A stretch of 64,000 nucleotides of DNA from Ophioderma brevispina (lineage: Eukaryota > Echinodermata > Ophiuroidea > Amphilepidida > Ophiodermatidae). The stretch is from positions 62,001 to 126,000 of the forward strand of contig JAMKCH010051755.1 of the NCBI GenBank assembly GCA_023653785.1, read 5' to 3'. Below are positions 1 to 12,414 of the stretch, piece after piece; position 1 is the stretch's first letter; every line of letters starts with the position of its first letter. Below the pieces are notes generated by a model that did not search any database, was not told the origin of the DNA, and worked only from the letters and a program-made list of their open reading frames with translations. Both the position numbers and the translations under genes were made by a program.

Positions 1-599
1 GTCCACATGGTTCGTACACGTACATCATTCCATAACAGTAAAACCAAAATAATCATCGTATCCATATCAGTCTAAATACCACATTGGTAACTCGCCGTCA
101 TTTTCACGTGTACTGAAGTCCAAGCGTAGCACATCCATGCCAACGGCCTAATTTTGTTCAGATCCCCGAAATCGATCACATGAGCAAGGAAGCGGTCCAC
201 TTGCTAAAACTTCAACAACCCCGCATCGAAGATGTTACGTTTTTCACAAATACGATCGGTCTTTGGGAACTATTCATTTTTCCTTTCAACGTACACGGAC
301 GATATCAACCTTCGTTGTTACTTTTTTTTTTTGTCTGGATTTTTGAATTTTAACGAAAATGATTTTTCCTCCACGCGGCTGTTTATGAACCATGTTACAC
401 GTATTCTAACCATATAGCGTTTTCATTTCTCAGTCCCGAAAAGTGGGCGAGATTAACCTTCAATTTTACAACAACAGTAAGACACTTGCCCTGGAATTCA
501 GTTTAGGCCCGTCCCTGACACATTCCTTCCTTAAAAATCCATATAAATACAACGGTGAAAATTGTTAAAAATTTGCGAAAATGTAGGTTGTAAATTCTT
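1..599. other. No gene seen
   Basis: AT-rich sequence with only short open frames and no recognisable domain. Nothing in it matched another part of the window by eye. Confidence 0.5.
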
Positions 600-852
600 C
601 TTCGTTCGTTAAAGCTCGTAAAAGGCAATGCGGCGTGGGTGTGGTACTGTGTGTTTTGGTGGCCATATGCCCCCAGTAATTGCGGCTACGTAGAGGGTGT
701 CCTTTCGAGGCTTCCCCGTCGGATTCGTGTATGGTAGGAGATCGTTTGCTGTGTACCAGGAATGGAACAGATTGCCTCAGCACGTAAGACATGGGACATC
801 TGTCTATGTCTTCAAAACACAACTCAAGACTTTTCTTTTCAAACAAGCATAA
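600..852 (+). pseudogene. LINE ORF2 C-terminal fragment
   Basis: The + frame ending at the TAA near 852 reads RRSFAVYQEWNRLPQHVRH and then TSVYVFKTQLKTFLF. This is the C-terminal signature of jockey/CR1/L2-type non-LTR retrotransposon ORF2 proteins: an AP-x-LWNxLP block, an 'IR' block, then an FKxxLKTxLF tail just before the stop. Only about the last 50 residues are clear; upstream the frame is uncertain. It is a 5'-truncated, dead copy with no reverse-transcriptase motifs nearby. The antisense frame at 565-867 is its shadow. Confidence 0.75.
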
Positions 853-1090
853 TTTGTGCAATTTCACTCATTGGTCACTGCAATCAATATGACTATTTTT
901 ATATATGAACTTTGCAACTCATGTCTGTAGCCAATTTCAGAGGGTGAGTGCCCTGGTGTCAGGGTTTACCCATGTCACCATGGCATTCTGCTTTCTGTTT
1001 TATCTTTATATTTTAAGGTTATTTTAAATTTACTCAGTATACCATTCAACTTAGTGTTTTGCTGTCCATAATGCATGTCGATCCTCTTTT

Positions 1091-1690
1091 TGTGTCGCCT
1101 GCTTTAGCAGGAAGACACATATAGAGCAGGAGCATGGACTCGGGTCAAACATCATCGTTCACCCCCACCCCCACACACACACACTACAGAAAAGGTTTAA
1201 CACCTTTGGTAGTTAGTATGGACACTCTATATCAATGCTAGGTAGGTAGTTAGTACTCTCAAATTGTGGTGTCACTTTTTAAATAGGGGCCAATTTAAGG
1301 TTACACGGGTCAAACTTTTAAAATGCTCCAATCATGTTGAAATGTATGCCATATTTTCTGTCTAGATATAGGGATTTTAAAAATGTATAGTTTGTAACAT
1401 CTATGACTATTGGTTTTGGAGTTATAGGGTGAAATGGGAGAAAAGGTCAATTTCCATTTGGCATATAAGTGCTATGGTCACCAAAGTTACTAAAAAAAAC
1501 TGGCCATGATTAATGTGGGATGTACACAGATTGACCTTTGATGACCCCCATGTGACCTTTGACCCAATTTCATTAAAATCAAACACCAAAGTGCCTCAAC
1601 AAAAAACACTGGCCAAAATCTCTCAAACATCACCAAACTATGACTCCTGTTGACAAACCGTGATGGCAGGCATTCGGGGAACGGTATATT
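1091..1690 (+). mobile_element. Non-autonomous element, GTGTCGCCTGC end and GATGGCAGGC end
   Basis: It starts with GTGTCGCCTGCTTTAGCAGG, itself a small hairpin (CCTGC-TTTA-GCAGG). It ends near ACCGTGATGGCAGGC. The same right-end motif recurs at 33.91, 35.03, 43.80, 45.40, 52.96 and 60.58 kb, always on the + strand. The interior from about 1,121 to 1,480 matches one arm of the 977-bp palindrome at 41,025-42,001. No coding capacity is seen. Class is unknown; a Helitron-like or TIR element are both possible. Confidence 0.55.
1121..1480 (+). repeat. Solo arm of the 41-kb palindromic element
   Basis: The stretch from CACTACAGAAAAGGTTTAAC through TTTTGGAGTTATAGGGTGAA aligns with few differences to 41,075-41,340 and, in reverse complement, to 41,690-41,955. 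Here only one arm exists; similarity ends near 1,490, so this is a half element or an ancestral non-palindromic form. Confidence 0.8.
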
Positions 1691-1899
1691 TTTTGTTGTT
1701 TAGCTCATGTCTGTTTTCCCTGTTGGGCTTTATGCATGTGGACGGCTGGACGTCATTGGATGTAGAGGTTGTGCATTTGGATTGGAGAGACTTCTTTTTT
1801 GTCCTTCGCATTTTCCTACTTGTGCTCTCTCACAGTCGAATGCACAATCAATTTTCTGCATCTAATTTTAATCTCAGTTTGGTTTTAAAGCTTATTCAT

Positions 1900-1992
1900 A
1901 TTATTATGGTACTATTTAAGTTATTGTAAAGCTTCTTGAGACCCTGTTGGGTTAAGGGCTCTATATAAAAGAGTTTGCTATTATTATTATAT
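1900..1992 (+). repeat. LINE 3' end with TAT-repeat tail
   Basis: The motif GGGCTCTATATAAAAGAGTT followed by TATTATTATTATATA resembles the 3' terminus of L2/CR1-type LINEs, which end in a short hairpin-like region and a microsatellite tail. No ORF2 remnant is readable directly upstream. Confidence 0.5.
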
Positions 1993-2007
1993 ATTGTAGA
2001 AATCAGA

Positions 2008-2652
2008 GTGAATGTATTATCATGCATTGAACTAATCAATGTATTATTTTTCAAACAGTGAAAGCACCAGAAATTATGTTGTGGGGGAATGGGGGACTCA
2101 TGTAATTTTTTGGAATTTTACTGCTGAAACTAAGGGGATAGCCACCAGTCTCTGTTGGGGAAAAATGTTTAGACAGCACTCTAATGGGAAGGGCCGATTA
2201 TCCCTCCTCAATTCCCCACTACCTCTGAGATGCTAGAGAGGAACATAATGAAGAAACTAGTGTTGAACAAAGAACAATAAAAGGATTATTGGTGTTCAAA
2301 GGCCTCATTTTACTTTCAACTAGTGCATTTTTATGGTTCTACCTTCTGCTAAAACCTGGAGTAAGGCCGAGACAACAAGACTGTTTGGAATTCAATTTCA
2401 CAAGAAGCAGCACTTTATACCTATTTTTTTAGTTAATTTTCAATGGCAACTGTGTTGATATCAGGATAGCCGAAACTGGATCAACAGGTTTTTCATGTGT
2501 CTCAGATAATTGGCCATAACTTCAGACCCCCAAATTACACCAGCTTAAAACTCATCAAAGCTGGAATATTAATAATAAAAGAATCTGTGAACTTCCAGTT
2601 AAGAGGAACTTACGTTTTTGGCCAAAAAATTAATCTTTGATTGTATACCACA
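2008..2652 (+). repeat. Dispersed repeat, copy A (pair with 27.0 kb)
   Basis: It aligns over its whole length with 27,010-27,825. Shared landmarks include TGAAAGCACCAGAAA, GAGACAACAAGACT, GCACTTTATACCTA, TTGATATCAGGATA and TTTTTGGCCAAAAAA. Copies differ by substitutions and by insertions in copy B of more than 100 bp. No ORF is shared. Type unknown, non-coding. Confidence 0.75.
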
Positions 2653-2863
2653 CCAACATGAAGTTTTATAATGCTTGTGTCTTGTCTATCTGGATGTATG
2701 CTACTGATGGTGGAATCTCACTGAGAGAGATTAGGTCATACTTGATGCATTTGACATAACAAAACAAACATGACTTAAATTTGAAAGGCACCCTTTCACA
2801 TAGATACAAAGTGCCTTTATGAGTAATACGACTGAAAGAGGCGAGTTTTGAGCATTTACTTAA

Positions 2864-3390
2864 AGAGACACTGGCACATTTGAAAAATAGTGCGCCCTCA
2901 AGATTTTTCAAAATCTATATTTTTGCATGGCTGTAAGGCTTTTATATACAAAAGCCCTCACCCGAAATGATTAAGATCAAATCAGCTTCCTTATGGGTAA
3001 ACAGAACGATTTTATAATTTAGCGTCGCCGGCGACGTTAAATTCAGCAGACGACGAAAATGGCGTTTAACACAAGAACACGCACGGCGTATGCATTTCCC
3101 ACGCTATGCACACTGTTTGATCGGTCTATAACCTTTGTGGTTTTAATATCAGTGAGTACGAGTCAAAAATATTCATGTAATATACACATTTGTTGATTAA
3201 AGTTATGGAAAACTTAAAGTTGGCCTACAAATTACCTGGATGTCTTTATCCTCATATCAATGTCCCTATCTGTTTTGGGGTATGTTATTTTTATGTGTAA
3301 AATATATCTCTGTTCTTCCAATGGCCTAGACTATCATTTGAGATCAAATTGAAGAAATTTCATATTTTGTGAAAATGTGCCAGCGCCGCT
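2864..3390 (-). mobile_element. TTAA-flanked MITE, copy 1
   Basis: A 527-bp element flanked by TTAA at 2,860-2,863 and 3,391-3,394. Terminal inverted repeats are AGAGACACTGGCACATTT on the left and the complement of AGCGGCGCTGGCACATTT on the right. It is the inverted counterpart of the element at 24,666-25,228. TTAA target duplication is typical of piggyBac and Kolobok. No transposase is encoded. It lies inside an antisense LINE fragment. Confidence 0.85.
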
Positions 3391-3395
3391 TTAAA

Positions 3396-3650
3396 CTTGT
3401 CAACAATATTGGCACTATATACGAATGGTGATGGGACTCAGCACTACAAATGGTGATGGGACTCTGGTTCCATAGCTTTGGAGCAGCCACTAAAAAGGCC
3501 ATATCACCAGCACATTTATGTGTCCTAGAAACAACAAGAGTAAGACCATGGTGGCTAGAATGAGCGGTAACAGACCCAGGATGTGCTCTACCGACCACCA
3601 GGCACTCATTAATGTACTGGGGACAATGCCTATGCCTTATAGACATAGAA
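3396..3650 (-). pseudogene. LINE ORF2 C-terminal fragment, antisense
   Basis: The minus strand reads LVVSRTHKCAGDMAFLVAAP, then KLWNQSPITICSAES. This matches the GDRAFSVAAPKLWNSLP block of CR1/L2/jockey ORF2 C-termini. The reading continues toward 3,396 (a KFKAAL-like stretch), where the TTAA-flanked MITE interrupts it. It is a truncated, non-functional retrotransposon relic. Confidence 0.75.
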
Positions 3651-3929
3651 GAGTTTTGAATTTAAATATGATCAGATATGCTGAGCAAGTGATGTTCCTT
3701 CAGCAGAGGAATTGTGTGAGTAAATCTAGGATATTGGAATATGAGACAAGCTTTGAAACTTTTGAAATATGTTAAGGTTCTTCCAAGTACCGTACTTCTA
3801 TTGAGCAAGAGATTGCAGGAGTCTAAGTGAGTCAAAATTATTGATCTAACAACATAAGCACATGTATCAAAGTTGAGGAATTGGCATATTCTGTTAACTT
3901 TTTAAATTTGGCAGTAACAGATTTAGCAT

Positions 3930-4215
3930 GTGGTGTCAGAGAAAGATTCTGATGAAAGATTGGTGACCAAGCAACCCAAGTCGATGAGCATAATCAAGCA
4001 CCGCAGAATAAAATGCTTTAGCCATCTGCTACGAATGGGTCCAGGGGATACCGAAGATCTTGTATCTCTGGAAATCAACCCATGGGAGCATCCCAAGCCA
4101 ATGTGGAAAGATATCATATGGAGGAAAAACTCTTGGGTTTGGGGCAGCTCGGGACTGCAGTGTGGAACTTCCTCTCCAGTGTAACACAGCATTGCACAAT
4201 GCTTACTAATGGTTA
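3930..4215 (+). pseudogene. LINE (RTE-like) ORF C-terminal fragment
   Basis: The + frame contains IIKHRRIKCFSHLLRM, then a WKDIIWR-like stretch. This matches the RRLRWFGHVLRM ... GRP...WKD pattern near the C-terminus of RTE-type reverse-transcriptase proteins. It ends near a short ATGATGATT tail at about 4,210, consistent with a LINE 3' end. Only about 80 residues are readable; no catalytic domain remains. Confidence 0.6.
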
Positions 4216-6198
4216 TGATGATTAGGAAAATAATTTGGCATAATTACATTATTCACTTTGCACCTACTTTGTATCACATGCTTTATTCCAAATACAGCAC
4301 ATGATGCAGATTAGGTACAAAGGGTATAATGTAAATATGCAAGTAATTCTTCATGTAATTGCCGATTTTATCAACAAATTAAAGGATAACTACATGAGAG
4401 GCAGTATATGAACAGAATTTACCCCCTGTTAGTCTTTTTCATCAATAACAAAATGTTTGTTTGCCTTCTTTCCATATGCTCTTGTGAGCAATTAAAAAAA
4501 CCTTAGAAGATCTGGTTGTTTTTTCAGAGTAATAATATGGATGCTGCATTTGAAACAAGGCAAAGCATATCTGAACATATTGGACTGAACTGATGAAAGA
4601 ATAATATTACCTAGCAGAGAGTGGCAATTTTGATGAAATCGCATTCGCCATTATCTGTAGAGCAGCTGCAGTACAGGGCTATTACATCTTCATTGCATGT
4701 ACAATATTCCATCCATGGTGTTTCTAGATTTCAATGTCAAATATTTTCAAGTTACGGAATTAGTATCTTTTGGGCTATAGCATAAGTAACGTAAGCATCG
4801 TTTATTCTCTACTTTTAATTAAGGGTAAATTGAATTAATTTGTATTGCATTCTTTCTGGGTTTTTTTTTCTCTCTTTTTTTCCCCCGGTAAATTAGCATT
4901 TGAAAATGTAAGAAACCCCCAAATGCTGTTTGATTTTTTTTTAGATGGCTGTATATTGGTGCCGATTTGTGTAATAAATTGCAAGGGATTCTCTATGTTG
5001 TGCAGCATATGGAGCTACTTTGTGCTGCAGGGTTGCTTTAGCATCCCCTGACTTCCTGTGTCTGTATCACGTGATGCCTGAGGTTCTTATGGGGCCTCAC
5101 TCTCTATCTCCTCTGTTAAAATCCATAAAGCATATGATTGCGTTGCATGAATAATACATCAGGTGCAGGCCTTGTGTGTTAGTCTGCTGCTGTGCTGAGA
5201 ACCAATCACAAGATTGATGCAGGCAGCTCTCTCTGTCTCCCTGTCTAGCTGTGTGTTGCAGCCTTACCTAGCTAGCTAGCTAGCTCAACATTGCATACAG
5301 CAGAAACATAGGCTCTATTGCCTAGAACTCTCAAGGGACACAATTTTGGACAGATTTTTGTCAGTATCATAATAGAAATATATCTGCCTCATAGAGTGAA
5401 CAGGGAAGCTGATCTCACAGTAATTTTCAACAGTACTCAGTGGAACATTTCCTCGCCAAATTGGATTTTTTTTTTCCGATGAAGGATATTGTACAAGTCT
5501 TGCTATAATCAAACGCATTTGTTCCTCTATTAATCTTTCTTGATATGAGGTGAGTATTTTCCTATATAATTTATGCACATAAACATGTAAACATCAGGAG
5601 AATATCAAAAAATTTCAAATGAATAAACATTCTCACGATAGTGCATGGAACTATTGTATGTACTGAATATATGTGAAATATATGCCATTTAATAGATATT
5701 TTATGTCTCAAATTGTATGGGTGATATATTGATAAGTATTGTGAGCCTGCAGCTTGCAGAAGACAATCCACACACAGTCACATGATACAGTCAGGACAGG
5801 TGCAGCCAGTACTCTCCATCAGATACTAATTCAATACTTTATTTATTCTCTATTTCATTACTTCACATTTTATGTAAATGTTTTAGTACCATGTCAATAT
5901 TCAGCATGAGCAGTAAATATTTACTAAAATTAATTATTAAGTATTGGTGTTTATTTTAGTCTAATAGGTTTGTATATTCCACTTTTTGTCAGGGCTTAGC
6001 ATTTACATAATCTTCACATTAAGAGGAAAAAAAAGTGCAAAGTTGATTTCATATTGAGTAGTGAAAAGTGGAAAGGGCCTAATTTAATTTGTGGAATTTC
6101 ATTATGAATATATTTTGTTCATTGGAACAGTAATAAACATTTTTGCACACCTTCCCCCATGGATGTGTTACAGGTGTTTTGATGTTCTTGATTTATGA
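4216..6198. other. No gene seen; TAGC microsatellite inside
   Basis: AT-rich DNA with no recognised domain. It holds a short TAGC run at about 5,266-5,285 and poly-T/poly-C patches near 4,860-4,890. Confidence 0.5.
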
Positions 6199-6202
6199 TT
6201 AA

Positions 6203-7328
6203 GTGTAAAGACTCAGTCACACAGCCGATTTTTTGCTAGAAAACCACTTCCAGACTGCTCCAGACTGGTGCCGATTGGCCAATTTTCAAAAATCGTGAGC
6301 AGTTTTTCTTTTTCATGTGTAGTTTTGGCAAGGTCTGGGCCTGTTCTGTACAGTCGTCTGTAGTCTTACCCATTATTTGCTAGAAAACCGCTTCCAGACT
6401 GCTCAAGATTGGTGCCGATTGGCCATTTTTCGAAAATCGTGAGTAATTTTCCTTTTTCAGATGTAGTTTTGGCCAAGTCTGGGACAGTCCTGTACAGTCT
6501 TCTGCAGTCTTGTGTGGTCGGGAGCACGTGGCAAATTTGTAAAAACCCGCCACGATTTTTTCTTGCAACTTGCAAATCTTGCGGGTTTTGGAATCGGGAG
6601 GTTGGCTTGAACACATGGGCGGTTTGGAAGCGGTAGCCGATGAGTTGGTGCGCATCATGAGTGGTTGTGTGCAGTTGGAAAGTGGTCGGCAATTTGTCTG
6701 CTCCAAGCGGGAGAGAAAATGCAAGCCAACTGGACATGTTAAATCGGCGACTAAACTCGGCGACTACAGAAGATAAGTCGCCGACTTGCAGTCTTGACAG
6801 CAACTTGTGTTGTCGTGTTAAGGTCTGCGACTGATTGAGAACTGAACAAGTGACATGCTTGATCGCCTACTGCTCGGCGATTGAGCATCTCTTGTCTTGT
6901 AATTTGAACAAGACTGCAGGCGATTTTGAAAGAAATGTGGTCTTGTGTAGTTGGGAAGAGGTTGGGTCGCGTCATGGGTTGTCTTCATATGACGGTACCT
7001 TTCTTGGCGTCAACAACTCGGCTACCAATTAACGAACAGTCTTGACAGCGACATATCACAACTTGTGCTGTCGTTTCAAGGTCGGCGACTAATCGGGGAC
7101 TGAACAAGTGGCGTCGCAAATTAAACATGCTGGATCTTGATGATTCAATGATGCTGTCGCCTACTGCTCGGCGTTTCAGCATCCCTTGTCTCGTTGACGA
7201 CGGGGATACTCGCAGACTAATCATACCGGATCGGGATAAAACAAGACTGTAGCCGATTTTGAAAAAAATGTGGTCTTGTGTAGTCGGGAAGTGGTTGGGT
7301 CGGGAGCTGTCTTCTGTGTGACTATACC
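6203..7328. mobile_element. 1.1-kb TTAA-flanked element with internal repeats
   Basis: Flanked by TTAA at 6,199-6,202 and 7,329-7,332. The left end GTGTAAAGACTCAGTCACACAG pairs with the right end CTGTGTGACTATACC (shared core AGTCACACAG). Internally a ~145-bp unit occurs twice (6,228-6,364 and 6,374-6,511), and a ~250-bp unit rich in TCGGCGACT recurs at 6,785-6,990 and 7,032-7,325. It is more GC-rich than its flanks. Open frames here do not resemble a transposase, so it is probably non-autonomous. Confidence 0.75.
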
Positions 7329-7459
7329 TTAAGTTATGAATTGCAAGTCCATCATAACTATAGATCCTAATTTAACATTTTTTCCAATTAATTAAAGAAG
7401 TTCCAATACTCGTGGAGCCGTGAGAGTTTCAATAATGTATGAAGAATTGAATTGCAAGA

Positions 7460-7476
7460 GGGGGGGGGGGGGGGGG
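7460..7476 (+). repeat. Poly-G run (17 G)
   Basis: An uninterrupted G run; prone to length error in sequencing and to quadruplex formation. Confidence 0.95.
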
Positions 7477-7861
7477 TGAGAAAATATTGACATAAGTATT
7501 TTGATTTGTTGAAGATTTAAAACAAAACTGTTGAAACATTGCACAAAGCTTAGGCTATATTGACCTTAATCCCATTTTCAAACAATTTGAAATTCTAAGG
7601 GGTGCAACTCAACATGTAGTTCCAATGATGAACAGCATAAATCATATGTTTGCCATTTGCAAGGTTGATGCATTGTGGTACAGTGGGCAGAAGTCTGTAC
7701 TATTGTCTGAGTTGGCCAGGCCAATTGATTTTCAATCACAACTCTTACCACTTAAAAATGTTAGAATTGATTTTTTTAAAGTATAGTACATGTCTTCTAA
7801 AAATTGAAAGCTCAATTAAGTTGGTTTTAATCTGTTATTATTATATACTTACATATTGCAT

Positions 7862-8062
7862 GTACCACCTAAATGCTATCTGCTGAAGATAACAAAGTAG
7901 GATCACATCTATGCTGATGCTTGATTTTGTTATTAATACATATGTATTGCTAGTACTGCCTAAATGCTATCTGCTGAAGATAAAGTAGGATCATATCTGT
8001 GCTGATTCTTGATTTTGTTATTAATACACACATATTGCTGCTATCTGCTGAAGATAACGAAG
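7862..8062 (+). repeat. Short tandem repeat, about 75-91 bp unit, 2.5 copies
   Basis: The core GCTATCTGCTGAAGATAA recurs at 7,875, 7,966 and 8,040, each followed by an AAGTAGGATCA-like sequence and TTGATTTTGTTATTAATACA. No coding sense. Confidence 0.8.
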
Positions 8063-8080
8063 TAAGATTAAATTGCTGGG

Positions 8081-10375
8081 TAATCCATTAATATAAGTTG
8101 TTTGTTTATGATGTGTTTGTTTATGATGTGTTTGGTACTACTACTGATGATTGCTGCAGGCATACTGCATTGTCAGAAGGGCTATACATATCCATGTGAC
8201 TTATCTGCTGCAAGATGGGACGTGCAACAGTTTGTTGAAGCAAAGTGTCAGTTAAAATATGCCAACAACATTCTTTGCTTTGTATCATCAATCTAACAAT
8301 ATTTATGCAGATGTTAATTTTTTCCTAATTATCAATTTGCATGTTCACACAAATTTGCACACATCTGCAAATATCTCTAAATTAAAGTCAGTAAATGAAG
8401 ATTGAATTTCACTCTTACTACATAAAGAATATGTAATGATTAAATTAATGTGAACATGCCAACAGTCTAAACTGTTAATGAAGATACTTTGAAATCCTGG
8501 ATTGGAATCTGACAGGACATATACAATTACCACACCCTAAGCCATTTTTTGAAAATTGCAAAAGCTAAATGCTGTTCAATTCACATATATGTAGATATTC
8601 AATTCACTTATCAGTGGCGTATCAAAAACCAAGGTCTGGATACGCCGGTGCTTATAGGTGCCAGCACTTCATGTTGGTTATTTCAGTGAGTTTATACAAT
8701 TGAGATGACGAGTATATTTTAAAATTTTAACAGCTTTACAAATGTAATGTAATTCACCCATTTGCCTGTTAATTGCTGCCTATTAAAAGCAAAACCAAAT
8801 GAAATATGGTTTGTCTAAGTTAGCAATTTCTAATTAAACTTGAAAAAATGGGTGTGATTACATGGGCTACACTCCCCTTATCAACTTGTCAAAAGTAGGG
8901 GATAGCTCTTCTGTATCTTACTCCACTCCCCCTTGATTTCCGATGGCCTTCAGGCAAGTAGAATCTGTGAGTTCAGTCAATAAGTAAATCAGGCATCTAA
9001 TTATGCCATGAAGGACCAAACTGAGATCTCTCAGTATTTTTAAGATAAAATTGTGTAATGATACATTTAAAGGTGGGTACCCAATAGACCACCTCTTCCT
9101 CCCACTTTACCCAATCAAAATTATTTTGGTATCAGAAGGAAGATCATTTTTGCTGCATGTAGCCTATACTATCCTGCCTGTTTTAGCAGAAAATAGATAA
9201 TCTCCCTTGTGGCCTTTTGAGCTGAAATGTTCACAGTCGGCAATGTTGAAGGCAAGAAAGTGACCATTGTGTTTAAGTTTTTTGGGAAAATTATATTGAT
9301 CGGGAAGTACAATTTTTTTTCCCCATTTTCTCTCGGAAAATTGCCGAATTTGGTCTCAGTTGTGCTCGGCTAGTCTTGTTGTCAGGCATGTTTAGGGAGT
9401 TGGGTGAATAGATCCTGTGGCATCATGCAGGAGGTTACGATCGTTGCATTGAAGCCTGGGGTGGTCACTCACATATAAAAGAGTGACGCATCCGCGTTAA
9501 TAAAAACATCAAAAATGGGTCGGATTTTGAGTATATAGTGTCATTGACGTTTTTAAAATGGGTCAATTTTTGGCTCTTTCGACGTTTAGGGGTTCGTTTT
9601 CAAACCTTGGTTTTTGTCTTTAAGGGTATAAATTGGCCCATCAAAGATTTTTTTCGTGCATTGCAACCTCTCTAACTCGGGGTCCGCGATAGCCGGTATC
9701 GCATTGCAATTTGGTACAGCTGTAATGCAAGTTTTACAATGCATACCAAAACTGCTACACATCATTTTGACTATGAAAAGTTCATATGCACTAGTTTATC
9801 TAAGGGACAAAAATGTGTTTCACAGCGAGGTCACAGGATCATATTAACATTTGCCGTTTGGTTAAGTTGTAATTTATGGAAATTTATGGCTGATAAATGA
9901 TTTTTTTTCATTGGCTAAAGTAGTACGCCGGCACACTTCAAATTTTAATACATTCACCGGGGTATAAATTGCCCCAATGATTCCTAATATTACATGTGTA
10001 TATTTTGGAAGTTGATATAGTTTCAAAACCTCAAGGAACTGTAAACCATGATGACACACGCATACTATTATCATGATTATGTATAGCTCTGTGGTTGTGA
10101 AAGACAATGTGCATGTATAAAATTGAGTTATAATCATACATGTCCAGTGCGGCATGTTATTCTTTTTGTTAGACATACGATTGATCTTCTTGAGAGACAA
10201 TGTTATTAAAAGAATATGTTTACGGTTAATGAAGCTACTGTCTTAATCAGCTATTTATCTTTATGTCCATTTTTGTAAAATAAGTTCCTCAGGGCAGTGT
10301 GCAACGTCCCTGTTAGCCAACCAGAAGTGAACTGGAAATAACACTAAAATAAATTTACAAATCGTATGAAAGGTT
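8081..10375. other. No gene seen
   Basis: AT-rich with scattered short frames only. Around 9,500-9,560 there are ATGGGTCGGATTTT and ATGGGTCAATTTT motifs like those of the degenerate tandem array at 49.66 kb. Confidence 0.5.
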
Positions 10376-10377
10376 AA

Positions 10378-11337
10378 TTTTCCCCGCCGAACGAAGTCGG
10401 GAGGGGACTATAAAATGGGCTCCGTCCGTAGTCTCCGCTAGTCGTCCGTGTGTCAGTATGTCCGTCAGTATGTCCGTGATAAAAAGTAACCCTTGAACAT
10501 TTGGGCATATCTTTTTTTCTGGATGTGCTAGAGTAGCCAAACTTGGATAATTGTAGGAGCGGATACCCCTACTCACCATGTAATCATGCCCCCCAGGGTC
10601 TCCCGGGTCTGTCGGGTGGTAGGGGAAAAAAAAAGGCATATCACAGAAAATGTCAAAAACATTGTGTACAATTTATCTAGAGTTCTGTAAGGGCAACGAT
10701 GGTGTAACTTGGTTGAAGGGAGCAGAGTTGATGAGTTCTCAACCTGCATTAGATTTGGGGTGTTAACAATATGCCTAATATTAAGTATCTAATTGCATAA
10801 TTTATGACGAAATTTTCCCGCAATGCTTGTGTACAAGTTTTTGGACAGTCTGTAGTGTATAATGATTGCAACGTGGTGGAAGGAAGTGGACTGAGAAGTT
10901 CTCGACCTGAGTAGATTTGGTGCGATTTTTTTAGTTCTGTTGTTAAATGTGGGGTCCATTCTTTTGGGTTGCCAGCTTGAGCCTGTTTACATTTCTTGGA
11001 AAAATGTGAAATACGTAAAAATTCCATTTTAGCCGCTTTCTAGACCCCGTATGGGTCCCAAAATTTACAAAAGTGATCACATGATTTTTTTCAAAAATTG
11101 TGTTGCCACATTTATAAATGTCATATTTTTAATAAATTTAGTGAATTTTCAGGGATTGGCAATGCTGATTTAAGGATTTCTTGAGGTCATTTTCTTGAGT
11201 AACCATATTTTTTGGCGAGCTAGTGATGGCCAAAATACGGGTGGACTGGTTGCAGTTTTAGTTGTCAATTAGTGATCGCGATATTCGGCAGGGGGGACAT
11301 ATTTTACACATCGCGTAATTACGAGTTCGCCTTGTTA
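10378..11337 (+). repeat. Dispersed repeat, shared with 46.5-48.6 kb
   Basis: Begins CCGCCGAACGAAGTCGGGAG, then GGGGACTATA and a GTCCGTCAGTATGTCCGT tract, as at 46.46 kb (GCCTGAAC ... GTTCGGCAGGGACTA, then GTCTGTC repeats). Both contain ACGAAATTTTCCCGCAA, GTGTACAAGTT and GTGGAAG ... GAGTTCTCGAC motifs. The block at 10,965-11,210 (CTTTTGGGTTGCCAGC onward) aligns with 48,366-48,600. The end near 11,273-11,330 (TGATCGCGA ... GGGGACATATTTT ... GTTCGCCT) matches 31,073-31,137. A composite, non-coding repeat. Confidence 0.65.
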
Positions 11338-12414
11338 GAATTAAAACAAAGCATAAATCATTCAACAAAGTCAAGGAACGTGTTAATGCAGGGTTTCCAA
11401 GCCTTTTTGACCCAAGACCCCATTTCTTGACACTTGGCTTGTGGCAACCTCCATTACTCAAATATATTCTCCAAAAAAAAATTTGACGAATCAAGAAAAA
11501 TAATTGAAGGTGTTGTGGAGAGGTACGTCAGTGGTAAGTCAAGTTTTCAAGCTAGGGAAAGGGGCAACAAGGTTGCCTATATTTACTGGAAACTCTGATT
11601 CTACTGATGACAGGGAAGTAAGGGCAATCCTTAAAAATCCTTAAAATTAAGAAACTGAAAAATAATGTACCAATCCACTCCAGTGACAAAGCAAGTTTGG
11701 TCATAGCATTCCAAGGGCATGATGCTCCCCATTTCTAAAACTTTTGCACGTGAAGCATGCAAAAATACCACTAATTTCATTGTAATCGAGTTGAATTTAG
11801 GTCTTTGAAAAGTCCTGTAAGGGACAATTTACGATGATGTGGAAATTTCAATCAAATACAAATTCAATTGATTATTCAAATACTGCAGTAACAGTTTGGC
11901 TTGCTTGACATAGTTAAATTATCTTATTTGTCAATTCTGTGCCTGCCTTTTAGACAGAGTATTTTCATTACAATTAATTTCACGACCCCCTTCTTCAGGC
12001 CAGTCCGGGTCAAAACCAACAGGTTGGGAAACCCTGCGTTAATGCTACATCTATAGCTAGAAAGCATAAAAATTTCAAAACAAGGAAGTAAAAGGCAAAA
12101 TTTCTAAACAGCGGTGGTATTACATAATTTTCAGGTATAAAAATGGTCATGATAAAAAGGGTGGGGTTGAAACCTCACTGCATACACTGCTTTTAGCTGC
12201 TTTTATTTTTTGCTGAAAAATGTTAATTTTTATGGATATTCTGCTGTTCATGATAAATGTAATATTACCATTAATTAACAACACTACGATGTGACTGACG
12301 TGTGAGCACCAAATGTGTTAAAAAGACCAATTTGTGCACGGAAAGATCGATAACATACTGAACAGATAACACTGGATGAGGAGTTAGCAGTTGATGTTGT
12401 GCTACTAGCCAGTT
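11338..12414. other. No gene seen
   Basis: AT-rich sequence; no recognised domain or repeat partner found by eye. Confidence 0.45.

Noticed and set aside
6366..6803. 145- and 114-codon antisense frames
   Set aside because: They lie within the TTAA-flanked element, across its internal repeats, and resemble no transposase.
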